A stretch of DNA of 64,000 bases, taken from Cherax quadricarinatus. Its lineage: Eukaryota > Arthropoda > Malacostraca > Decapoda > Parastacidae. Location of the stretch: assembly GCF_038502225.1 (NCBI RefSeq), contig NC_091372.1:1266152-1330151 (forward strand), in the 5' to 3' direction. The first letter of the stretch is position 1; every line of letters begins with the position of its first letter. The translations under genes were made by a program, and so were the position numbers. The notes under the pieces are model-generated. The model was not told where the DNA came from, searched no databases, and worked only from the letters and a program-made list of their open reading frames with translations. Positions 11,029 to 21,282 of this stretch are shown piece after piece.

Positions 11029-11255
11029 ATCTTCTGAAACTATATCATTAACACAAATTTCATTGAGTTAGAATGAAGATAAATTATATACTTTTTAAAG
11101 ACCTAACAAAAAAAAAATACTAATATACTATAATTGGAACACTTAAGCCTTGAGATCTGAAATTACAATGATGCATACAGCCAGTAATACAGTCAAACTC
11201 TCTTATACAGCCCCTCTATATATTGTGATTTTTGTAAATGCAAAACTGTATTGTG

Positions 11256-11917
11256 TAGTTGTTCCTTGTCTTACGATGGGGTTATGTTCCAATGAACCCA
11301 TCGTAAGCTTAAAATATTGCAAGTCAAATATGAATATATATATAAATAAATATATGTTTGTTGTTTGGAGGGACATCTACACTGTCATATCTGGGCACCT
11401 CTGCAAAGACAGTGATTATGTGTGAATGATGGTGAAAGTGTTTCTTTCTTTTTTAGGTCACCCTGCCTCGGTGGGAGACGGCTGGCATGTTATAAAAAAT
11501 AAATAAATAGTAATTACTTTCACTGAATAAATAAACAAATTATTACTGTTTATTGATTAATGGCGATGGGAAGTACAGTATCTGCACTCTGAAGGACGGG
11601 TGTTAATATTGCAGTTTTATAACTGTAGTGTAAGGATGCCTCTGGCAAGACAGTGATGGAGTGAATGATGGTGAAAGTTTTACTTTTTTGGGCCACCCTG
11701 TCTTGGTGGGAAACAGCCGATGTGTTAATTAAAAAAAATATATAATTACTGTAACTAAATACCAGTATTGAAAAGTAAATAAAGGAATACAGTACAAGTT
11801 AATCCTATCAATATATGTACAGTACTGTACAGTATAAAATAGTTTTGCACTTTTATCACACTATTGATAAATCAAAATATTGTAAGTCGAACCATCGTAA
11901 AGTGAGGAGTATCTGTA
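11256..11917. mobile_element. Tigger-like element interrupted by two LINE tails
   Basis: The left end TTGTCTTACGATGGGGTTAT with CCCATCGTAAGCTTAAAATA and the right end ATTGTAAGTCGAACCATCG with ATCTGTA form a degenerate inverted pair. It is split by two copies of the LINE 3' tail (about 11372-11500 and 11545-11735), each ending in the GGTGGG...poly-A signature. The ends resemble a mammalian pogo-type DNA repeat that I know by sequence but could not compare here. Confidence 0.65.
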
Positions 11918-12090
11918 CATTAACTATATGAAGTAAATGCCAAATATAAAATGAACAATATTTTTTTCTAGTGATGCAACAATGCTCAGTGGGGTCTAAG
12001 AAAGATCAACTGAGTAACAAAATTTGAACTGCATGTACAATGAAGACCTATCATATATGTACTACGTATTCACTTTTGGATTCATGCAGT

Positions 12091-12239
12091 AATAACCCAC
12101 ATGAAGACAGACAGAGTAATTGGTCTATACATTTCAACCCCTTGCTGAGATCCTCTTCAGCAGATGAAGAGGATCCGAGAAGGGGATCAAAATATACATA
12201 ACAATTATTCTTCTGAGTATTGTCTCCATGTGGGTTATT
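12091..12239. mobile_element. Small inverted-arm element
   Basis: AATAACCCACATG at 12091-12103 and CATGTGGGTTATT at 12227-12239 are perfect inverted ends. Between them two inverted blocks share GCTGAAGAGGATC / GATGAAGAGGATC and TGAAATGTATAGACC-like sequence. The layout parallels the hammerhead-like group (GAAATGT after a stem), but the core is degenerate. Confidence 0.55.
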
Positions 12240-12289
12240 ATTGAGCACTGACAAGTGTTCATTACATTTTAGCTATTCTTTGAATATAC

Positions 12290-12586
12290 AGTAGAACCCG
12301 AGTATCCGCAGATTCAGTTTCCACGGTTTCAGTTATCCATGGTTTGCTGCGGACACAAATAACCCTTAATTCTGCTTAATAATGGCCCTAAAGTGCAAAA
12401 GTAGTGATGTTGGCAGTTCTTCAAAGCCTAAGAGAAGCCAAGAAGTGCATAATTTATCAATTCAACTTTATCACAGTTATGCATGTAAATGAAAAACGAC
12501 AAATTGGGTTCCCTACTCTCTGCGGTTTTAGGTATCCACAGTACGTCTTGAAATGTATCCCCCGCGGATACAGGGATTTTTACTTG
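12290..12586 (+). mobile_element. Tigger-derived MITE retaining transposase start
   Basis: The left end CAGTAGAACCCGAGTATCCG and the degraded right end CGCGGATACAGGGATTTTTA are inverted. Inside, from 12382, an ATG opens a frame reading MALKCKSSDVGSSSKPKRS, the typical basic N terminus of Tigger/pogo (CENP-B-like) transposases, which then decays. It appears to be an internal-deletion derivative of an autonomous element. A sister copy is at 32456-33025. Confidence 0.75.
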
Positions 12587-12639
12587 CATTTATGAAAAAT
12601 TAAACTACATATACATGTATATTGAGAAACTTTAAAAAA

Positions 12640-13140
12640 GAGTCAACTCTAACCTGGTGAAGGGATCTTGATTCAAGGAAGTGGAGCTATTATCTCCTTC
12701 CTAAGATCAAACAGGATTACCTCCCATTCCCCATGCACTATATGACGACTACCAGTTGAGTCTGCAGTGCAAATTTTGGTTACTTGATTGATGCCTTCCA
12801 CTAGCTTCTCATTTGCCCAATAAAAATTAAGTAACATTATCATAGGATATGATAAGATATATTTTATGATATAATACTTGCTTATCTAAATACCAGAAAT
12901 GATGTTATAATGTGTAGATAAAATCTTATATTTTTAAATCAAACTTGCTTTCTAAACTGTATTTTAAGGGGAAAATTGAGCACAATCTTAAACGTTTATA
13001 TGAAATAAAAAATCTTGATAGTGTGCTTTTGCAATATTATAATAAATCCCCAACAGATGTACATCAGGATTTTACAGGACAACTCTAAATTTTGCTGTTA
13101 CTGTATAAGTTGAACTTTTCTCCAAGCAGTGTTCAATATT
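12640..13140 (-). repeat. SINE-like fragment, then featureless AT-rich DNA
   Basis: About 12645-12770 is a reverse-orientation member of the SINE-like family (GGGATCTTGATTCAAGGAAG, CCTCCCATTCCCCATGCAC). From 12780 to 13140 I see no supported feature. Confidence 0.55.
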
Positions 13141-13194
13141 TGAAAGTTATGAGACGGTCACCATAATAGAGACCATTTTGACTTTATTTACTGT

Positions 13195-13425
13195 CAGCAG
13201 GACACTGCTGTACTCACCTAATTGTGGTTGCAGGGGTCGAGTCTCAGCTCCTGGACCCACCTCTCCCATGGCTACTACTAGGTTTGCACTTTCCTGGCTG
13301 TGTGAGCCTATCATACCTACTCTTAAAGCTGTGTATAGATCTGTCTCAACAACTTCCCTGTCCAGGTCATTCCACTTCCTGACCACTAAGGCTAAAGAAG
13401 TATTTCCTAACATCCATGTATACAA
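13195..13425 (-). pseudogene. LINE C-terminal fragment
   Basis: The minus strand reads ALVVRKWNDLDREVVETD, which resembles the C-terminal tail of CR1/L2-like LINE proteins (a WN-LP or WNDL motif just before the end), followed by LQPQLGEYSS and then stop. No host-gene context surrounds it. Confidence 0.55.
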
Positions 13426-13699
13426 GGCATAACATATACAATACTACAACAGCAAAACAATATCAATTTTCTTTTGGTGCCATAAGGCAAATAAATATCA
13501 CATTTCATAATATAATTCTAACAGTTTTGAAGCATTGTAGTTCTGAACACAAAAAAGTTACCAAAACAGAAAGCAATTACATTATTTACTTTTGTTATGA
13601 ATGTTCATAACTACAAAAATTTACTTCAAGTTGTATGAGTCATAACCAGCATTAAAATTAGAATACCTTAATGAAATTTATTGTAATATAATAGCACAG

Positions 13700-14118
13700 C
13701 TCCATGGGGAAGTGGAACAGAATTCTTCCTCCATGACCCATGAGTGTTGTAAGAGGCGATTAAAATGCCGGGAGCAAAGGACTAGTAACCCCTTCTATTG
13801 TATGCATTACTAAAGTTAAAAAGAGAAACTTTTGTTTTTCTTTTTGGGCCACCCTGCTTCAGTGGGATATGGCCAGTTTATTGAAAAAAAAAAAAAAGCT
13901 TTCGTCTCTTCTTTTTATGGGTCACACTGCCTCGGTGGGAGATGGCTGATGTGTTAAAAACAAAAAAAATATGGTAAAGCACCAAGCCTGTATGAGTTAT
14001 ACCGTGCTTGGGGAAGTGGGAGGTAATCAAGTCTGATCCAAAGGAAGCGCAGCTCCAATTTATAGTATCAAGAGCCTTTTACCTGCATCAAGATCCTCTC
14101 CCCCTTCCTTGAAAGTTA
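13700..14118 (+). repeat. Retroposon family B, LINE tail and SINE-like fragment
   Basis: 13700-13890 is family B (CCATGGGGAAGTGGAACAGA, AAAATGCCGGGAGCAA, CCACCCTGCTTCAGTGGGAT, poly-A). 13895-13965 is a lone LINE tail (CACACTGCCTCGGTGGGAGA, poly-A). 13975-14118 is a GCTAAACC-family copy (AAGCACCAAGCCTGTATGAG, GATCCAAAGGAAGCGCAGCT). Confidence 0.75.
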
Positions 14119-14123
14119 AAATA

Positions 14124-14436
14124 CACCTACCATCTGACTTACGACCTGTTCGACATACGACCACTAGACTTACGACCGTGTTTTATATGCCAAATTTCTG
14201 GGAAATAAACAAGTGTTTGTGTTGTACACAGTGTTTATCCTAAACCTTACAGTATAAAACACAGTACTAACAGCATAAAAAGTAATGTAAAAAATGAAAT
14301 ACCAGACTAAAACAATAAAATAAAGTCATTGCAAAAATGTGATGTTGATATTCAGTAGTAAGGTTCGACTTATGTCCATTTTGACTTACGACCGGTTTGT
14401 TGGAACAAAGCTCGGTCGTAAGTTGGATGGTAAGTG
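14124..14436. mobile_element. Tigger/pogo-type MITE (ACTTACGACC ends)
   Basis: CACCTACCATCTGACTTACG at the left and CGTAAGTTGGATGGTAAGTG at the right are inverted, flanked by TA on both sides. Internal GACTTACGACCG repeats occur near both ends. Non-coding. Confidence 0.75.
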
Positions 14437-14541
14437 TATTACTGAACATACATAGTTCAAGGTGTACACAGTGAGGACATTGCAGTTCAGAGGTCATCTG
14501 AATGGTGAGGTCAGCATTGTTCTGGTAAGACACAGATTAAA

Positions 14542-14919
14542 TTAACCCTTAAACTGTCCAAACGTAGATCTACGTTTTTTCAACATCTGAAAGTATATAA
14601 AAAACGTAGATCTTTTTTTTTTTTACATTTGAAAGCGTGTAAAAAAAAAACTTTGATCTACTTTTTTTTTTTATACAGTGGACCCTCGGCTAATGATGGC
14701 ATCACCTAATGTTAAATCCGGCTAACGATACATTTTAATGCTAACGTTTTGCCTCGGCTAATGCTAAAAAACTCGCCTAACAATATTCGTTCTCGGGTAC
14801 CAATTAATATCGCTAGGTGAGGGTCCACTGTATTTGAAAATATGTAAAAAATGCAGATTTACTTTTGGAGCATTACACATGTGAATGTAGATCTATGTTT
14901 GGATAGTTTAAAGGGTTAA
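14542..14919. mobile_element. TTAA-type MITE (piggyBac-like ends), CGTAGATCTACG family
   Basis: Begins TTAACCCTTAAACTGTCCAA and ends in its inverted copy AAGGGTTAA, so the TTAA target is duplicated, as for piggyBac. CCC directly inside TTAA also fits. The palindrome CGTAGATCTACG recurs inside both arms. Other copies: 29364-29587, 38404-38829; fragments at 58972 and 62860. It carries a nested Tigger MITE. Confidence 0.8.
14676..14830. mobile_element. Tigger MITE nested in the TTAA element
   Basis: CAGTGGACCCTCGGCTAATG at the left and TAGGTGAGGGTCCACTG at the right, flanked by TA at 14674-14675 and 14831-14832. Related to the ends of the larger Tigger copy at 44721-46825. Confidence 0.85.
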
Positions 14920-14999
14920 TGATGGTGAATTCGTTTCCTCTTTTTGGGTCACCGTAGCCTACCTTGGTGCAAGATGATTGGTGTTAAAAAAATCTCCAG

Positions 15000-15452
15000 C
15001 ATCCACTGATTGTCATCTCTTGCCACTCTTAACAAACTTTATTTCTATAGAGTACAGTATATTGTACAGCTTGGGTGACTGATGTATATAACACTTTATA
15101 GAAATCCTTTTGATATGCAAAGCATTTTGGACAGCCTTAAATCTAAATTATGATTACAAGTTTATGAGAATAAGAATGCAGTTTTTAAAATATTGGAGGT
15201 ATTTAGTAATTCAATAAAAAAGTATAATTTGTGATGCTTGCTCCAGCTTTTGCAACACATTCAACAAACACAAGAGAAAATATATACCCTGCTCACACAA
15301 CACATTATAACTATCCCATAAGACAGGTTAGGTTAGGTAAGGTATATCAGGAAGCAAGACAAATGTTACTTGACGTGGGTCTTAATCATATGATGACCCA
15401 CAGCTGGAGCTTTAAAAATTATGGTTATGATTATAACCATTTATTATATGAT
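15000..15452. other. Weak SINE-tail remnant and AT-rich spacer
   Basis: TTTATTTCTATAGAGTACAG and GCAAAGCATTTTGGACAG at 15040-15135 resemble the 3' part of the tRNA-SINE. After that nothing is supported up to the array, apart from a small palindrome GGTTATGATTATAACC at 15423-15438. Confidence 0.5.
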
Positions 15453-17154
15453 AGCTGTCATCCACAGTCATCATTCTGTCTGTGAGCCTTCACAGCTGTC
15501 ATCCACAGTCATCATTCTGTGTGTGAGCCTTCACAGCTGTCATCCACAGTCATCATTCTGTCTGTGAGCCTTCACAGCTGTCATCCACAGTCATCATTCT
15601 GTCTGTGAGCCTTCACAGCTGTCATCCACAGTCATCATTCTGTGTGTGAGCCTTCACAGCTGTCATCCACAGTCATCATTCTGTGTGTGAGCCTTCACAG
15701 CTGTCAGTCATCATTCTGTCTGTGAGCCTTCACAGCTGTCAGTCATCATTCTGTCTGTGAGCCTTCACAGCTGTCATCCACAGTCATCATTCTGTGTGTG
15801 AGCCTTCACAGCTGTCATCCACAGTCATCATTCTGTGTGTGAGCCTTCACAGCTGTCAGTCATCATTCTGTCTGTGAGCCTTCACAGCTGTCAGTCATCA
15901 TTCTGTGTGTGAGCCTTCACAGCTGTCAGTCATCATTCTGTCTGTGAGCCTTCACAGCTGTCAGTCATCATTCTGTCTGTGAGCCTTCACAGCTGTCAGT
16001 CATCATTCTGTCTGTGAGCCTTCACAGCTGTCAGTCATCATTCTGTCTGTGAGCCTTCACAGCTGTCAGTCATCATTCTGTCTGTGAGCCTTCACAGCTG
16101 TCAGTCATCATTCTGTCTGTGAGCCTTCACAGCTGTCAGTCATCATTCTGTGTGTGAGCCTTCACAGCTGTCAGTCATCATTCTGTCTGTGAGCCTTCAC
16201 AGCTGTCAGTCATCATTCTGTCTGTGAGCCTTCACAGCTGTCAGTCATCATTCTGTCTGTGAGCCTTCACAGCTGTCAGTCATCATTCTGTGTGTGAGCC
16301 TTCACAGCTGTCAGTCATCATTCTGTGTGTGAGCCTTCACAGCTGTCAGTCATCATTCTGTGTGTGAGCCTTCACAGCTGTCAGTCATCATTCTGTCTGT
16401 GAGCCTTCAGAGCTGTCAGTCATCATTCTGTGTGTGAGCCTTCACAGCTGTCAGTCATCATTCTGTGTGTGAGCCTTCACAGCTGTCAGTCATCATTCTG
16501 TGTGTGAGCCTTCACAGCTGTCAGTCATCATTCTGTGTGTGAGCCTTCACAGCTGTCAGTCATCATTCTGTCTGTGAGCCTTCACAGCTGTCAGTCATCA
16601 TTCTGTGTGTGAGCCTTCACAGCTGTCAGTCATCATTCTGTCTGTGAGCCTTCACAGCTGTCAGTCATCATTCTGTGTGTGAGCCTTCACAGCTGTCAGT
16701 CATCATTCTGTCTGTGAGCCTTCACAGCTGTCAGTCATCATTCTGTCTGTGAGCCTTCACAGCTGTCAGTCATCATTCTGTGTGTGAGCCTTCACAGCTG
16801 TCAGTCATCATTCTGTCTGTGAGCCTTCACAGCTGTCAGTCATCATTCTGTGTGTGAGCCTTCACAGCTGTCAGTCATCATTCTGTCTGTGAGCCTTCAC
16901 AGCTGTCAGTCATCATTCTGTCTGTGAGCCTTCACAGCTGTCAGTCATCATTCTGTCTGTGAGCCTTCACAGCTGTCAGTCATCATTCTGTGTGTGAGCC
17001 TTCACAGCTGTCAGTCATCATTCTGTCTGTGAGCCTTCACAGCTGTCAGTCATCATTCTGTCTGTGAGCCTTCACAGCTGTCAGTCATCATTCTGTCTGT
17101 GAGCCTTCACAGCTGTCAGTCATCATTCTGTCTGTGAGCCTTCACAGCTGTCAT
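15453..17154. repeat. 35/41-bp minisatellite, about 47 units
   Basis: Units of CTGTCAGTCATCATTCTGTC plus TGTGAGCCTTCACAG (35 bp); the first units carry an extra TCCACA (41 bp), which also recurs in two later units. A single site toggles between CTGTCTGTGAG and CTGTGTGTGAG along the array, and one unit has TTCAGAG. Each unit can form a TGTGA-GCCT-TCACA hairpin. Homogeneity implies recent expansion. Confidence 0.97.
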
Positions 17155-17525
17155 CTTACTGAATCTTTCCTTCATGTATAACAGAATTAATAAGAATCTT
17201 GGTCATAGAGATGCTAGTCTCTTCCTATAGGGATACTAAATAACTGATGGTTAATCTATTTCCTTCTTTGTGTTACTCTACCTTAGAGGAGAAACAGACG
17301 AGGTACAGTAAAAAGAAGAGAAATAAAACAATGCCCACTGTATTCACAACACTTATAGTAGTATTCTAAAGCCGACTCAAGACTGAACAGACTGTTATGG
17401 CAGCAGTGACCAGCATGAACACAAACAGGAAAAGTTAAACAGGGCAATGAAAGATTTTTTTTTGTTTTAAACACACCAGCTATCTTCCACTGACACTGGG
17501 TAACCCCTCTTCCCTTAAAAAAAAA

Positions 17526-17565
17526 ATATATACATGTATATATATATATATATATATACACTATC
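17526..17565. repeat. (TA)n microsatellite
   Basis: ATATATACATGTATATATAT and onward, a short AT dinucleotide run. The 17155-17525 stretch before it holds nothing I recognise. Confidence 0.85.
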
Positions 17566-17589
17566 ACTCATTTGACAGTGGTTTTGGCA

Positions 17590-17925
17590 GAAATGCAGAC
17601 ATCACATTTGAAATGGCCCTCTCAATTACATCATCCTCACCCTTCCTTAAGAGTGCAGGCACTGTACCTTTCACCTCCAGGACTCTAGTCCAGTTAACCA
17701 GTTTTCCCTAAATCCTTTCATAAATGTTACCTTGCTCACTCTCTAACAGCCTGCCTCACTTAGATTATGCAGCTCAGTTCTGGTCTCCACTCCAAGTCAC
17801 ACAAACAACTTGTGTCCATTCCTACGATCTAACGCTTATAAAAACCTATTGGATGGTCAAGCCTCCCCTCCCTGAGACAACCCCTACCCCTCCACCCCAG
17901 ATATAATAATAGATCCTCTTGAACA
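17590..17925 (-). mobile_element. LINE tail containing a CR1 fragment
   Basis: Minus-strand remains of the dominant LINE tail (GAGTGCAGGCACTGTACC, AAATCCTTTCATAAATGTTA). Within it, 17750-17795 reads on the plus strand as LPHLDYAAQFWSPL. That is the RT-end motif of the CR1-like LINE also seen at 59590-59630, so a small piece of one LINE sits inside another. Confidence 0.65.
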
Positions 17926-17974
17926 AACTCTGTTCTTATTGTTCTGTGATAAGTAATGTGCATACTGTACATAT

Positions 17975-18130
17975 ATTCATTTTTTAGGCCTAGCTCTATT
18001 GCTCACTTAATACATAATGTAAACATGTTATCAGGCTTTTATATGCATTTGAAGGTGAAGAAAGATGGTATTTTACTTTACAGCAGAAGCCCAGAACATA
18101 ACCTGCTGTATAAGTGGGGCCTGACTGTGT
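17975..18130 (+). mobile_element. Tigger-like remnant
   Basis: TTGCTCACTTAATACATAAT, GTAAACATGTTATCAGGC and GGGGCCTGACTGTGTC parallel the interior and right end of the MITE at 35413-35786. Confidence 0.5.
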
Positions 18131-18179
18131 CAACAATGTATCAAATTGAAATAAACTTATATTGTATTGTGTTGTATTG

Positions 18180-18262
18180 CTCTTCCTCTTCCTTGAACTG
18201 AACCTGATTGCCTCCCATTGCCTAGACACCATATGACCCCTATGGGTTTAGCACTCCCCTGA
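18180..18262 (-). repeat. SINE-like 'GCTAAACC' fragment, reverse
   Basis: CCTATGGGTTTAGCACTCCC is the reverse complement of the family landmark, preceded by the CCTCCCATTGCC segment. Confidence 0.65.
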
Positions 18263-18273
18263 ATGTCAAAATA

Positions 18274-18476
18274 CAGTGGACCCCTGCATAACGATCACCT
18301 CCGAATGCGACCAATTATGTAAGTGTATTTATGTAAGTGCATTTGTACGTGTATGTTTGGGGGTTTGAAATGGACTAATCTACTTCACAATATTCCTTAT
18401 GGGAACAAATTCAGTCAGTACTGGCACTTGAACATACTTCTGGAGTGAAAAAATATTGTTAACCGGGGGTCCACTG
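18274..18476. mobile_element. Tigger MITE (CAGTGGACCCC ends)
   Basis: CAGTGGACCCCTGCATAACG at the left and GTTAACCGGGGGTCCACTG at the right, with TA on each side. A near copy is at 38433-38635, sharing GTAAGTGTATTTATGTAAG and CAATATTCCTTATGGGAACA. Confidence 0.9.
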
Positions 18477-18478
18477 TA

Positions 18479-18686
18479 CAGTAAACCCTCCATATAACAG
18501 ACTAACTGGGGGAAGTGGGTGGCTAGTAATGACAAGTGTGCTGGACAGAGATGAGATTCTTTTGCAGAGATTGTAACAATAAGGAAAATTCTGAAACCAA
18601 CAGACTTTTGTCAATTGTTTCTAAATCGAGTGACCCAATGGATTTTGATCTGCATTACCAAAGTCCATTGTATTGAAGGCTTACTG
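18479..18686. mobile_element. Tigger MITE (CAGTAAACCCTC ends), abutting the previous one
   Basis: CAGTAAACCCTCCATATAAC at the left and GAAGGCTTACTG at the right. The single TA at 18477-18478 serves as the right flank of the previous element and the left flank of this one. Same family as 10197-10408 (shared GGACAGAGATGAGA-like and GTAACAATAA-like segments). Confidence 0.85.
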
Positions 18687-18688
18687 TA

Positions 18689-18860
18689 ATAATAATAATA
18701 ATAATAATAATCCATTGATTATTATTATCATATTCATGGGGAAGCACTATACCTGTAGGAGTCACAGAGCACCTGGGAAAAAAAGTAACTCCACTTTCTT
18801 GGAGTATGAGGGCACCATCTTCAAAGGCATGCACTGCCCTACATTACATAATTACTATGA
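18689..18860 (+). repeat. (AAT)n tract and SINE-like repeat
   Basis: AATAATAATAATAATAATAA, then ATGGGGAAGCACTATACCTG and GGAGTCACAGAGCACCTGGG: a family copy with its usual trinucleotide-rich edge. Confidence 0.8.
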
Positions 18861-19014
18861 TATTTGCTATATATTTCTTAGAAATTTGAATCCGTAAAAA
18901 ATACAGCCCTTATAAAATTCGCCACAATAATTGTATTTTTTTGGATGGGGAGGGAGGGAGTCAACTTAACTTGGTGGCAGACAGCTAGCATCTCAAAATT
19001 ACCAATTCTACATG

Positions 19015-19235
19015 CAGTATCGGCATGACTCTGGCAAGACAGTGATGGAATGAATGATGATGAAAGTATTTCTTCCTTTTTAGGTCAGTCTGCCTCGGTA
19101 GGAAGCAGCCAACATGTTAAAAAAAAAAAAAATTTATTTCCCCCCCACTGTTATATATTAGTGGGTAACTGTAATGTCACCCACCCTGCCTCGGTGGAAG
19201 ACGGCTGACTTGTTAAAAAAAAAAAAAAAAAAAAA
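19015..19235 (+). mobile_element. Two LINE 3' tails
   Basis: 19018-19130 (ACTCTGGCAAGACAGTGATG through the GTCTGCCTCGGTAGG signature and poly-A) and 19171-19235 (CACCCTGCCTCGGTGGAAGA, poly-A) are truncated copies of the dominant LINE tail. Confidence 0.75.
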
Positions 19236-19489
19236 ACTGTGATATATATCTGTGAGCAGTTTGAGAGGTCTACCATAGCAGCACAGCCTAAGGCCAGACT
19301 TCCTTGGTGAGTGCCTGGTTCAACCAGACTATTGATGTTAGCAGCTTGTCAGCCCACAGCCTGGTTAACCTGCTGCAGGTAACAAATGCTGAATATATTC
19401 TAACACAAAAATAAATCCAGATGCAACAGTGTAATAAACCCATATGGAGAAAATAAATCACAGGAATAAAGTCATTTAACCAGTAATGT

Positions 19490-19712
19490 CTACACTTCTG
19501 GCAAGACAGGTATTGAATGAATGATGGTCAATGTGTTTACATACTAGGATTAGTCTGCCAGAAATGCCCTGGCATGACAGTGACTTTCTTTGTATTTAAC
19601 AAATCAAAATTATAATTACATATTGTAATCTCAGCAAAGAAATAAAAACTTTATTCTTTCTTCAGGTTGTCCTAACTTGGTAGGAAACAGTCGTATTAAA
19701 AAAAAAAAGCAG
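19490..19712 (+). mobile_element. Mixed LINE tails
   Basis: A dominant-LINE tail start (TTCTGGCAAGACAGGTATTG) is interrupted at about 19548 by a CR1/L2-like 3' end (GGATTAGTCTGCCAGAAATG, TGACAGTGACTTTC). It resumes at 19655 (TTCTTCAGGTTGTCC, TTGGTAGGAAACAGTCG, poly-A). Confidence 0.6.
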
Positions 19713-19734
19713 AGTAGAATATAATGTTGAGGTA

Positions 19735-19862
19735 ATGACTGAGGCCCTCACAAGCAGGTAATGAATGAGGCCCTCACAAGCAGGTAATGAATGAGGCCCT
19801 CACAAGCAGGTAATGAATGAGGCCTTCACAAGCAGGTAATGAATGAGGCCCTCACAAGCAGA
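19735..19862. repeat. 26-bp tandem repeat, five copies
   Basis: GAGGCCCTCACAAGCAGGTA plus ATGAAT repeated five times, with one TTC variant. Confidence 0.95.
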
Positions 19863-19899
19863 GGACCTTTTAGCAATAACAGTGGTAGCAGTAGTAGCA

Positions 19900-20165
19900 G
19901 TAGTAGTAATAATACTGTATGCATCACCACTACTACTACTACTACTACTATTACTACTACTAATCTTTATTTCTACAAGTACATGTACAACTTATACAGA
20001 CCATAGCTGACATGAATGACATAGACATAGTACAGTATATAGAAAGCCCCTTGTTATGCAGAGCATTTTGGGAAAATTAGGTTTTGTCCCCAGGATGTGA
20101 CCCACATCAGTCACCTAGCACCCAGGTATTTATTTACTACGAGGCGAACAGGGATAGCAGGTGTC
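19900..20165 (-). mobile_element. tRNA-SINE 3' part (reverse) with TAG/TAC repeats
   Basis: (AGT)n and (ACT)n runs at 19890-19965 precede a reverse-orientation SINE 3' region: CTTTATTTCTACAAGTACAT, CTGACATGAATGACATAG, TTATGCAGAGCATTTTGGG, CCCAGGATGTGACCCACATC. Confidence 0.75.
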
Positions 20166-20166
20166 T

Positions 20167-21243
20167 TTAACCCTTTGACTGTCGCAGGCCCCTCTCTGAA
20201 ACTGTCATAATGTCAATAAATTTTTGGAAAAAAAAAAAATTATTTTTTCTTATGAAATGATAGATAATCTTTTCCCGATGGTAATGACACCAAAAGTACG
20301 AAATTTGGTCGAAAACTCACGGAATTACGCTCCCGCGAAGTTAGTGGTCTCGGCGACATATACACATCGGCGATTTTGCAGACTTTGAGCCCTGTTTTTG
20401 GCCAATTCCGTTGTTCCAGTTGACCAAACTCATAGCTATTTCTTTAGAACTCCATTTTTTCTATTACTTGAGTACAAGAAACTGCCCATTTACTGATTTG
20501 AACTACCCAATAAAGTGGTCAGAAATTGGCAATTTGGCCAATTTCACACAAATTAAAAAAAGATGCCAATTTCAAAATAGGGTCCAGAATAAACAATGTA
20601 GACATTCTTGGCACTAAAATAACATATCCCCTGTTCATTAGTCACGTCTATAGGCCTCTCTTATATTACTATTGTTTTCTATTTTGATTTTTTTCATTCA
20701 AAAAAATACAAAATTTATTGTTATGCAGACTACTGCATTATTGTAAAAATGGTATAAATAATATCAGTGCACTAGTGAACGAGTATTAGACTCCCCAGTT
20801 GAAGTGTATTGGACGTGTGGTGTGATTTGCTTACTCCTGAACATTGGTAAAAATCGAACATTTCCGCTAATTTGAGCTCAATTTCAGGGTCGTTTTCATC
20901 GTGAAAGTAATCAAAATCATCTCTATTTCTGTAATATGTTTTCCATTTTATCACATGAGAACATGAAAACGAGAATACAATGATAAATACTATACAAAAA
21001 TACACCTCAAAGTCGGTGTTTTAATTAAAAAAAACGGTCTGAGTTTTTTTTTCTCATTACGCACTGCATGCTGCAGGATTTTTTTATGTGGTGCACACTG
21101 ACCACACAGACCCATTCCCTCACATGTGGGCCTACAACCTTTCTCCCGCTTGATTTGAAGCCGCCAGAATTTATGCGTATAAATACATCAGAAACAGTGG
21201 CGCATAAAATGTATATATATGACCGAAACAGTCAAAAGGTCAA
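20167..21243. mobile_element. 1.08-kb TTAA-flanked non-autonomous element (copy 1)
   Basis: Starts TTAACCCTTTGACTGTCGCA and ends CAGTCAAAAGGTCAA, an inverted pair with one TTAA decayed to TCAA. The interior matches, in reverse orientation, 57906-58975, with shared segments such as CATTTCCGCTAATTTGAGCT-like and CTCATTACGCACTG. Two similar lengths (1077 and 1070 bp) and the TTAA target suggest a piggyBac-type MITE. No transposase is seen. Confidence 0.8.
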
Positions 21244-21282
21244 GGAAACATGTCCTAATGTTTCCACCCTTACCGGGTACTG

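Larger units (their letters stand above)
14455..14995 (+). mobile_element. LINE 3' tail split by a nested insertion
   Basis: The tail of the dominant LINE (AACATTGCAGTTCAGAGG-like start, TCTGGTAAGACACAGATTAA, then TGATGGTGAATTCG and the CACCGTAGCCTACCTTGG signature with poly-A) is cut at TTAA by the element at 14542-14919. Removing the insert rejoins the standard tail order. Confidence 0.75.

Noticed and set aside
15315..15345. GGTTAGGTTAGG as arthropod telomere repeat
   Set aside because: Only about two TTAGG units; no array or subtelomeric context.
15453..17154. Regular repeats considered as a CRISPR array
   Set aside because: Direct tandem repeat with no unique spacers, in a eukaryotic context with no cas genes.
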